Assembly: GCA_958510875.1 (NCBI GenBank)
Contig: OY294067.1
Location: forward strand, 200,820,524 to 200,884,523
Direction: 5' to 3'
DNA: 64,000 nucleotides
Source: Endomychus coccineus
Lineage: Eukaryota > Arthropoda > Insecta > Coleoptera > Endomychidae
In this document: piece by piece, positions 55,940-64,000 of the stretch
Layout of the letters: each line of letters starts with the position of its first letter
How positions within the stretch are numbered: the first letter of the stretch is position 1
Translations under genes and position numbers: made by a program
Notes under the pieces: generated by a model
Told to the model about the DNA's origin: nothing
The model's input: the letters and a program-made list of their open reading frames with translations, nothing else
The model's database searches: none

Positions 55940-57052
55940 CAGATGACTCAATTTAAGCCCGAATATTTGAATTGTGTACCACAATTTGATGGAAACCTCA
56001 ACGAATTAAACAAATTTATGAAAGTCTGTGATAGTGCGAAGCTAGTGGCTGATATTCAAAGTATAAGCAGTCGAACTAAACGATGGTTTATATGAGAACT
56101 TTGCAGACCGTAGAGATGAAGAATGTTCGAACAGAGATCTAGTTCTTCCAAGACACCTTACGAGAAGAAACTCAAGCCTTTTTCGAGCACTGCTTACAAA
56201 TTTGAAATCTGGTATGTTCATATATAGATATCAACGAAATTACAAATGAAGCGAAGGTATTAAAACGAAGCCTTCATAACAAATTGACGTTTCTGTCTGG
56301 CCTAAGATAACTTTAGGTATGACCAATCGTTGCATTGCCCAGGTACTTTAAACGATGAACTACAATTCATTACACAAGAGGAGAATATCTATCATTTCCA
56401 AGGAGTAACATATGAAGCTTATGTTAATCAAATTCCTATTCGAATCAGACCTAGGCATCAGAATCATAGACCAATACAGACTTTTCTAGAACACCATCCA
56501 ATTATCGAATGGCTAATCATCCTCGTTATCCCAATCAATTAACTGCTAATAAACCTTCAATGCCCAATTTTGAAAAGAGGAATAAATCCTCGTCACAATC
56601 ACTCCCGTATCAACCAAGAATGAATAATTCACCGCTGGGATATTTCACAAACTCAAGTACTTAAACAAGCACCTCAAAGAGAACACGTATTTGGACGGAA
56701 CCAAAACAAACTCCTCAATAACTCAAGTTCAATGAGCGTATCAACTAGACAAACAGGTATTCCCAACCAACAAAGACTCCAACGCAACCGTGATCCTTGC
56801 AAACGAATTTTATTTCCGAAGAGCTATTTAATACCGAAGTAACTAACCAAGAAGAAACAATCCCAGACGGTGAGAACAAACACTACTCAAAATTTTGATG
56901 AACAATACGATGATTATCAAATTGAAGAACAGACAATTTCAGAGAACATAAGTTTCCAAACGGGCTGGTTAATCCAAGACTGAACACAAATGCGCAAATA
57001 ATATCATACAATGCCACTAATTCTAGCGAACTACTATATATGTTATAATATC
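55940..57052 (+). pseudogene. Ty3/Gypsy gag remnant
   Basis: Frames read YLNCVPQFDGNLNELNKFM near 55960, then after breaks SGL.ITLGMTNRC near 56300 and LNDELQFITQEENIYHFQG at 56348-56404. This order matches the Gag capsid region of insect Ty3/Gypsy elements of the 17.6/297/gypsy type. Many stops and shifts. Downstream it is interrupted by the PLE-3 pair. Confidence 0.65.
57040..57052. repeat. 13-bp direct repeat, left of the PLE-3 pair
   Basis: ATGTTATAATATC, repeated at 59742-59754. A possible target-site duplication. On this side about 20-25 bp (AATAAGATTCTTGACCCAG...) separate it from the inverted arm, which I cannot explain. Confidence 0.55.
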
Positions 57053-57579
57053 AATAAGATTCTTGACCCAGTATGAATTATATATAAAATTCTCGGGAAA
57101 TAGGTCACAATAACACTTTGTTTTAACTATTCGTCTTTACGTACGTTTCGGTCTCACGACCATCATCAGAAGACTCACTATGTCTAAAAAGGGGTTTATT
57201 AAAACTAATTATAGCACAAGGGTCCAAATCGCACAATTTAACTTCAATTAAAAGAGCCCACGCCGTCGAAACGAACAGAACCACGAATAATCGAAATTGT
57301 ATCGTCAGAATTAATGTATAAAGAATTATTTTTTTGTAGTAAGAATCCGCTATTCAGTAATATTATTAAAATATATGAAAGCATATTGATTGGTATTCTC
57401 ACAACAAATGAGAAGAACGAAGTTATTTGTCAAGTATCTACTTTCGAAACCAGATGTGTAGGATTTATGACATGGCACTTAAGAAAGGTTTCAGACCTGT
57501 ACTGGGAAATAACAATTACGAATTCTTCCTAAAAACATTTTCTACACTTATAAAGACGTATGTAAGAATTTGCAAGAGA
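57053..57579 (-). mobile_element. PLE-3 left copy: 3' UTR and pLTR
   Basis: Mirrors 59241-59741. It includes a hammerhead motif at 57133-57174 and the tail AAAATTCTCGGGAAATAGGTC. Confidence 0.8.
57133..57174 (-). ncRNA. Hammerhead-type ribozyme motif, PLE-3 (minus)
   Basis: Minus strand: GUCUU, CUGAUGA, U, GGUC-GUGA-GACC, GAA, ACGUACGU, A, AAGAC. Stem I GUCUU/AAGAC (5 bp). Stem III can form within the molecule (ACG-UA-CGU) or between two molecules (ACGUACGU). Cut predicted after GUA. The best hammerhead in the window. Confidence 0.8.
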
Positions 57580-58732
57580 TTATTTAATCAAATTAGTATA
57601 AATATGACTTAGATTTTGTGTGTCTACCCTATGATTTACAGATTTGGGGTCCTGTTTTATGTGAATCATCTCCAGGATAGATCTTTTATAATAATTGGTT
57701 TCCTTAGTTAAGACATTAACATTTTTGTAATCAAATTGATGGTTATAATCAAAGCAATGCTTAGCAAGGGCGGTGGAATTTTCTAAGTTGTTATTTCTTG
57801 TGCTATATTTATGGCCGTACATTCTTTTTTGTAAATATTGTTTAGAGATTCCAGTATAGGTTCCATCACAATCTAAACAATTCAATTTATACACTGTGTG
57901 GGTTTTTTTATCTTTGGGTATTAACGGTTTTAGATTTGAGAAATATTTCCCAACACAGTTAGTAGGTTTATGCGCAACATTTATATCATACTTTTTCAAA
58001 CATTTTTTGATTTTCTCTGAGGTCTCCGGAATATAAGGTAGAGTTATAAAATTGTCTGTATTACCTTTTATGTTATTTTTATTAGACGAACCATTATAGA
58101 TTTTGTTTATTCTTTCTTTAATGATAGGATTGAAAAAAAAAGTTTTTGGGTAGCCATTCAATTCTAGTGTAGTACGAACAATTTTTAAATTTTTGGGGCG
58201 GTCATCTGCGTGGGACAATTTTATCGCGCGATCTGTAAGGCTGTTTATGACACTTTTTTTATAACAAGCTGGTGCAACGGAATTGAAGTGAAGATAACGT
58301 TGAGACCATACTTCTTTAGTAAACCAAGAGGTTTTTATTTTTCCATCAGCATCATGCCTAATGTTCATATCTAGGAAATTTATGTTATTGTTTAATTCTA
58401 TTTCACAAGTGAATTGAAGTTTACAGTGAAAATTGTTAAATTTATCAATTACATATTGAATTTTATCGTTGGGAACACACATAAGGCAATCGTCTACATA
58501 CCGTTTAAAGTATACAGGCCGAAAATCTAATGAACTCATAACAGATTCCTCTAGGCACTCCATAACGAGGTTAGCAATGGTAGCTGAAATAGGAGATCCC
58601 ATTGCTGTGCCGAATATTTGTCCAAAAAATTGCTCACCATACTGAAAGTATGTGCATTCTAAACAAAATTTTACAGCATTTATAAATTCCGATTGATCTA
58701 GAGGTGTGTGGTTTTTAATCTCTGCCCAACGT
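57580..58732 (-). pseudogene. PLE-3 left copy: RT C-terminal half with GIY-YIG endonuclease
   Basis: Open from the inversion junction (about 58732) to the stop at 57580. It has CLECTYFQYGEQFF, GTAMGSPISATIANL (block B), YFKRYVDDCLM (catalytic pair), NNINFLDMNIR, and the endonuclease block VYKLNCLDCDGTYTGISKQY, then ALAKHCFDYNHQF and SILEMIHIKQDP. Block A and the N-terminus are missing. The M at 58602 is the Met of MGSPIS and not a start. No frame break within the retained part. Confidence 0.88.
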
Positions 58733-59240
58733 TTCTAATAAAAATAACATAAAAGGTAATACAGACAATTTTATAACTCTACCTTATATTCCGGAGACCT
58801 CAGAGAAAATCAAAAAATGTTTGAAAAAGTATGATATAAATGTTGCGCATAAACCTACTAACTGTGTTGGGAAATATTTCTCAAATCTAAAACCGTTAAT
58901 ACCCGAAGATAAACAAACCCACACAGTGTATAAATTGAATTGTTTAGATTGTGATGGAACCTATACTGGAATCTCTAAACAATATTTACAAAAAAGAATG
59001 TACGGCCATAAATATAACACAAGAAATAACAACTTAGAAAATTCCACCGCCCTTGCTAAGCATTGCTTTGATTATAACCATCAATTTGATTACAAAAATG
59101 TTAATGTCTTAACTAAGGAAACCAATTATTATAAAAGATCTATCCTGGAGATGATTCACATAAAACGGGACCCCAAATCTGTAAATCATAGGGTAGACAC
59201 ACAAAATCTAAGTCATATTTATAATAATTTGATTAAATAA
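58733..59240 (+). pseudogene. PLE-3 right copy: GIY-YIG endonuclease fragment
   Basis: Head-to-head with the left copy. It is open from the junction (NKNNIKGNTDNFITLPYIP) to the stop after NNLIK, with TYTGISKQYLQKRMYGH. It lacks all RT. It differs from the left copy by only a few residues. Confidence 0.88.
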
Positions 59241-59741
59241 TCTCTTGCAAATTCTTACATACGTCTTTATAAGTGTAGAAAATGTTTTTAGGAAGAATTC
59301 GTAATTGTTATTTCCCAGTACAGGTCTGAAACCTTTCTTAAGTGCCATGTCATGAATCCTACACATCTGGTTTCGAAAGTAGATACTTGACAAATAACTT
59401 CGTTCTTCTCATTTGTTGTGAGAATACCAATCAATATGCACTCATATATTTTAATAATATTACTGAATAGCGGATTCTTACTACAAAAAAATAATTTTTT
59501 ATACATTAATTCTGACGATACAATTTCGATTATTCGTGGTTCTGTTCGTTTCGACGGCGTGGGCTCTTTTAATTGAAGTTAAATTGTGCGATTTGGACCC
59601 TTGTGCTATAATTAGTTTTAATAAACCCCTTTTTAGACATAGTGAGTCTTCTGATGATGGTCGTGAGACCGAAACGTACGTAAAGACGAATAGTTAAAAC
59701 AAAGAGTTATTGTGACCTATTTCCCGAGAATTTTATATATA
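59241..59741 (+). mobile_element. PLE-3 right copy: 3' UTR and pLTR
   Basis: About 400 bp of 3' UTR, then a hammerhead motif at 59646-59687 and the tail CTATTTCCCGAGAATTTTAT. Confidence 0.8.
59646..59687 (+). ncRNA. Hammerhead-type ribozyme motif, PLE-3 (plus)
   Basis: GTCTT 59646-59650, CTGATGA 59651-59657, T, stem II GGTC/GACC, GAAACGTACGTA 59671-59682, AAGAC 59683-59687. Identical in structure to 57133-57174. Confidence 0.8.
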
Positions 59742-59754
59742 ATGTTATAATATC
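59742..59754. repeat. 13-bp direct repeat, right of the PLE-3 pair
   Basis: ATGTTATAATATC directly after the right arm. Partner of 57040-57052. Confidence 0.6.
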
Positions 59755-62650
59755 GGAACATAATCTCAAATTTTCAATTGAGAGGCTCTATAAAATCGTT
59801 CATATAACCAAATAATGCTTATAAATTGTATCACCATCATATCCGAGACGATCCATCTGCAGTTTCTAGCGTTTTCTAGAAATCAGCACATAAAAATAGT
59901 GTTTCAATAACTGCATCAAAACTGTTCAGATTACCAGAGATCAAACACATTTAAATCGGTTGCACGGTTAAGGAGATATTCAAATGTGAATATTGGAAAA
60001 TACATTGGCCTCTTCCTCCCTCATTATGACAGATACGAAAGATGTAGCCAATCAAATTGATACGGTAGTATCCAAGCTATGAAATCATGTTTTCAAAGTT
60101 ATAGCTCATAGTCTGACTTTACGAGGTAGCTTGAATGTTGTTTCATCATAGCAGTAACGCCTCCTAGCAGTTGCATTATCAACTTCAAAATAATTTCCAG
60201 TCTCTTGACCACCTTATTCATAAGGATTTTTTCACAAACCTCTAGGCCGTACCCTTATCCGGACACCCGGTACTGTACGGTTCAGAAAAGTTGACCGTAC
60301 GAATAATGGTAGTAACTGTTGGAATCAGAGTGAAGTTGTACGGATTAATAAGCGTCGAGCGTGAGGATATAATTAATATTATACTACTAGAGTACAAATT
60401 GATGAATCATAGATAAAGTAGTCTACAATATCTGGAATAAGATAATTACGATGCAACAAATATATCGGTACTCAATCATTGAAATGTACATTCTAATCAT
60501 TGAACCAAGCTGTTCAGAATACGCTGTAGCGGATCCCACGCCAATGACTATTGTTTCAGAAGAAATATATAGTTGTGCAGCAGATTGATTTGTGAAGACG
60601 TTGCGTCGTCGTTAAGGTAAAAATTCGGTTAGTCTACTCTTCTGTTTTATCGAGTATGCGGTTAGAAAATGGAGTATAAACAAACAAGTGAAATAGTATA
60701 CACTATATTGCTACTGTGAACTGCTTGTGATATTGTTCCCACCAGTCATCTTTCTCAAATCATACAGTAATTATTGCCAGAAGTATCGTAGAGAACAGTT
60801 CTTCTACGAACCGCTTCAATAAGTTCCTCAATATTATTCAACGGATTTGGGTTGGGATGATATTACGTCACATTCTGAAATGTTTTCATTCAAAATGGAG
60901 CTTTATTTGGAATTGAATCGTATAATATAACTTGAACTTCAAATTTCACTCATTCAAATTCCACAACATATTCCACAGACTCATAAGATTAGATAACTTG
61001 AAACTCTGACCAGCTAACTTAGACAAAGGAATCCTGATAGTGATAACCTTACGCTAACATAAAATTCTTTTGTCATGAAATTCGAAACAAACTCAACCTT
61101 ATCTGAGTGAAACCACGTTCAGAACAAGTAATAAAAATAAAGACATCAATAGATAACGGAGAAGTTATCGTACTCCATCAAAATTTCCATAATTGCGAAA
61201 TCCCCGAATCTCTAACAGTTGCTAAAGATGGTAAAGACTTAATGACAACATTGAATAACTACTGTAGTTAATTTAGATTTTTCAGAACCGACTATTTTTG
61301 AAAAATTCGATAGGAAAGAAATTTTGAACATAAACTGAAACTACTTCAATGAATCTACGAAGCATACTAATTAAATTTGTCCAAAATTCACACCGACCAC
61401 TTCAATGATGAAGAAAAAGTCAAGATTCTGAACCTATGTAAAGGATATTTGAATATTTCCCATCAGGAACATATACCTTTGAGATTTACGAATAAAATTA
61501 AACACCGTATTGATACAACTGATGAAATACCTGAATACACGAGATCGTATAGATATCCATACATTAACAAACAGGAAGTTGAGAGACAAATGAAGGAGAT
61601 ATTGGACTGAAACATTATAAGCCATAGTACTCCTTGTTACAGTCAAACAAAACTGGCGTGTAGCTATTGCCTATAGGAAACTAAACGAAACAACTGTGAG
61701 TTACAAATTCCTACTGCCTAATGTTACTGACTTGTTATACATACTTAGTAGATACCAGTATTTAACGACCTCAGACTTTGCCATCGGATTTCATCAAATC
61801 GAAATGGAGATAGAAGATATTGATGAAACTGCTTTTAACACGTTCGAATGCCCTCCGGTCTTTGAAACGCACCAGCAACTTTCCAACGAATAATGGATAA
61901 CATTCTACGCAGAATACAAAATGAGAAATGCTTAGTGTCTTTAGATGATATTATTATTTTTCTACCTGTCTTCAAGAACATGTTAATTTAAAACTGTGTT
62001 TCAGAGATTTCGCGAAGCAACTTTCAAAATTCAATTAGACGAATCAGACTTTTACGCAAGGGATTATCATACTTGGGTCACGTATTTACACCGGACGGCA
62101 TTAAGCCAAATCCTGGCAAAATGAAAGGCATTAAACACTTCCCATTACAACTACAACTGAACAGATCAAAGATCCCAGAATATCATAAACGTTTCATAAA
62201 CAACTTTGCAATTCCAAAACCACTAACAGAATATCTGAAGAAAGGCGCTAAGATGATTTCAGACGATCAATAAGAAACATACTTCGAAACTTGTAAAAAT
62301 GTACTAATCAATCAGCCAATCACAAAACCGTTTAATCTAACTATCAATGCAAGTGATGTAGCTTTAGGAGCTACCTATCACAAGATAACATAGGTATCTC
62401 CCGATAGCATATGCTTCACGCACGTTGAATTGTTCCGAACGAAATTACAGTACGATCGAGGGAGAATTGTTTGGGCATCTAAATATTTTAGACCCTATCT
62501 TTTTGGAAATTTGTTCAATATCATAACTGTAATAAGCCACTTCAGTGGCTTTTCTTGCTAAAAGATCTCAATTTCAAACTATCATGATGAAGAACAAAGT
62601 TAGATGGATATGATTACGAAATTAATTATGAGAAAGTCAATGTTGTTTTG
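59755..62650 (+). pseudogene. Ty3/Gypsy pol remnant (protease end, RT, RNase H)
   Basis: Continues the element after the PLE-3 insertion. Near 61100-61240 a frame reads VKPRSEQVIKI and HNCEIPESLTVAK, the protease-RT spacer. 61377-61610 has LSKIHTDHFNDEEKVKIL and YRYPYINKQEVERQMKEIL, the RT entry. Then SDFAIGFHQIEMEIEDI (block A Asp), [11 protein letters not shown] near 61933 (YLDD with Tyr lost), GHVFTPDGIKPNPGKM at 62073 on, and NLTINASDVALGA near 62337, where the first RNase H catalytic Asp is Asn. Stops, shifts and a deletion of the block before RT-A make it non-functional. It fades at about 62650, before integrase. Confidence 0.75.
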
Positions 62651-63242
62651 AATAATAGAAAACATTCATTCAGACAAATAGCCCAGTATTCCGAATCATA
62701 ATTCACGATCGCACTTTCATCCCATCGGTTGAAGCCTGAGAACAATAATGTAATCAGGGGAACGCAGTTTACCCCGTAGGGTTTGGGATTGTCGGCGGGC
62801 AATATTGGGAGAGAGATTCTGACCTGAATGAGGGTAATGAAATCTGTACAGAATATATTCATTAGGTATTTACTTATTTGTGTTTCTAAGAATATCTTAT
62901 GGATTAGAACCAGGATTCTTCCAAGGGACATCGACTTGAAAAATTAGCACACCCTTCAAAATGTACATGTAAACAGAAAACGCCCAGTTATAGATTGTAT
63001 ACAGTATAGTCAAGAAAATATAGGAAAAAATCTGTAAAAAAAATTCTAGATAACGGAATCAGATGGATGAGGGGTCAATTGACGTGGAGTTAGGTCTAAA
63101 AACAGTTCACTCTAAATCGTTTGGGGTGTGGTTCACTTTCATTGCTGCACTCTTATATGCATGTATGAATTTTCCGAAATGTGTTTTTCCAATTTGTGGA
63201 AACTAGAACAATAATGAGTAAAATCAGCCCAATTCCTCTTCT
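62651..63242. other. Unassigned interval
   Basis: Contains a minus-strand frame (62931-62626, 101 codons; GFNRWDESAIVNYDSEYWAI) that I do not recognise. It follows the end of the Ty3/Gypsy pol homology and may belong to another repeat. Confidence 0.35.
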
Positions 63243-63550
63243 CTGGGGTCTAAGGGATTGCCGAACACGAATTCGATGTCAAAAAAATGCTACGGTGCAC
63301 CTGGTGCGCGTGGCACCCGGGTCGCTTACCTCACCTTCGAGGATCAATTTTAAAAATGCATGAATTGCTTTTAATTTCGTAACTGGGAGGTTTTTGGGGT
63401 CGCTGAGAACTAATTCAATGCTCAAAAAATGCTACGGTGCACCTGGTTCACGTGACACACGGGTCATCTACCTCTTCTTCGAGGATTAATTTCAAAATAC
63501 ACTGATTGCTCCTGATTTCGTTACTTGGGGGTTTTCCGGGTCGCTCAACA
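63243..63550. repeat. Tandem repeat of about 142 bp (two-plus units)
   Basis: AAAAAATGCTACGGTGCACC occurs at 63282 and 63424. The flanking GGGTCGCTTACCTC/GGGTCATCTACCTC and GAGGATCAATTT/GAGGATTAATTT stay in register. A third unit begins at the end. More GC-rich than its surroundings. Confidence 0.85.
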
Positions 63551-63761
63551 TGTCTATATGCGTATAATTAGTGAAGATGAGATCTTAAATAGTAAAATCT
63601 ACACGTTTACCATTTCATCGTTGGACTACTTATTGATTTAAGGAGTCCCGTACATTCATGAACGGGAAATAACCGGAATCAAGGGTGTGCCTATAACACG
63701 AAAAAATATATGATACTTCGAGCCTGATGGAACAGTTTGGAAAAATGTTTATCTGAGAAAA

Positions 63762-63985
63762 TATTCGTTCCTCTCAAGTGAAGAATTTACGTTCAGTGAC
63801 AACATAATACGTTCAGTGAAAACACAAACATTCGTTTCTCTCAAGTGAGAAGTATACGTTTAGAGGCAACATAATACGGTCAGTGAAAACACAATCATTC
63901 GTTCTTCTCAAGTGAGAAATATGCGTTCAGTGAAAACACATTTATCCGTTGTCCACAAGTGAGAAATATACGTTTAACACAAGCA
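63762..63985. repeat. Minisatellite, unit about 67 bp, four units
   Basis: Units start near 63762, 63830, 63897 and 63944. Each begins ATTCGTT (or ATCCGTT) and contains CTCAAGTGA and usually CAGTGAAAACACA. The third unit lacks 20 bp. Confidence 0.85.
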
Positions 63986-64000
63986 AGACGTCATCAAATC

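Noticed and set aside
62626..62931. 101-codon minus-strand ORF as a gene
   Set aside because: I do not recognise it. It sits at the decayed end of a Ty3/Gypsy element and has no supporting context.

Overview
The window is intergenic, repeat-dominated eukaryotic DNA, most likely from an arthropod and probably an insect. The basis is high AT content, many long (TA)n tracts, no host gene I can support, and element types familiar from insects: Penelope-like elements (PLEs) with GIY-YIG endonuclease and hammerhead-type ribozymes, 17.6-type Ty3/Gypsy pol, R2-like and Tx1/L1-like LINE remnants. Almost everything recognisable is a mobile element, mostly truncated, inverted or nested. The one long, uninterrupted element ORF is a 622-residue PLE reverse transcriptase/endonuclease at 35181-37049 (- strand).

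Layout. 1-1040: (TA)n tracts, a PLE tail fragment and a foldback whose two arms each carry a tRNA-Ser(AGA)-like body. 1050-1790: R2-like LINE tail. 1902-4060: a 2-kb noncoding palindrome with a foldback MITE in one arm. 4912-17395: a layered nest. A Ty3 integrase remnant and the RNase H part of a LINE were interrupted by a small LTR element (called LTR-B here, 13928-16880). The left side was then duplicated in tandem (unit 1391 bp), and a second, young, noncoding LTR element (LTR-A, 7451-13725, 1837-bp LTRs) landed in the second unit. The LINE reading frame resumes at 16881. 17400-27030: mostly unassigned, with a MULE-like fragment and a perfect-boundary 303-bp tandem duplication. 27030-30690: a degraded Tx1/L1-like LINE.

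31034-45316 is a PLE cluster. It holds family PLE-4 (31034-34170), pLTR pieces of PLE-2 and of a fifth family, a second tRNA-like foldback (34690-35009), tandem PLE-1 copies (35090-38740), an LTR-B copy (38788-40735), another PLE-1 piece, and a head-to-head pair of PLE-2 copies (41611-45260). 45318-48322 is a second noncoding palindrome. 50779-50935 carries an inverted pair of hammerhead-like motifs from a sixth family. 55940-62650 is a decayed Ty3/Gypsy element, split by an inverted PLE-3 pair (57053-59741). The window ends in two minisatellites.

The unifying signal is ribozyme-like. I count 13 hammerhead-type motifs from six PLE families. Where the first stem I pairs can be read they covary between families (GAC/GUC, CAC/GUG, CUC/GAG, GUCUU/AAGAC). 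Stem III is reduced to a self-complementary core (ACGU, AUAU or ACGUACGU), as expected of PLE hammerheads that cleave as dimers. In PLE-1 and PLE-2 the motif contains an ATG, and in PLE-1 it holds both the stop codon of one tandem copy and the start codon of the next. All alignments here were done by eye.
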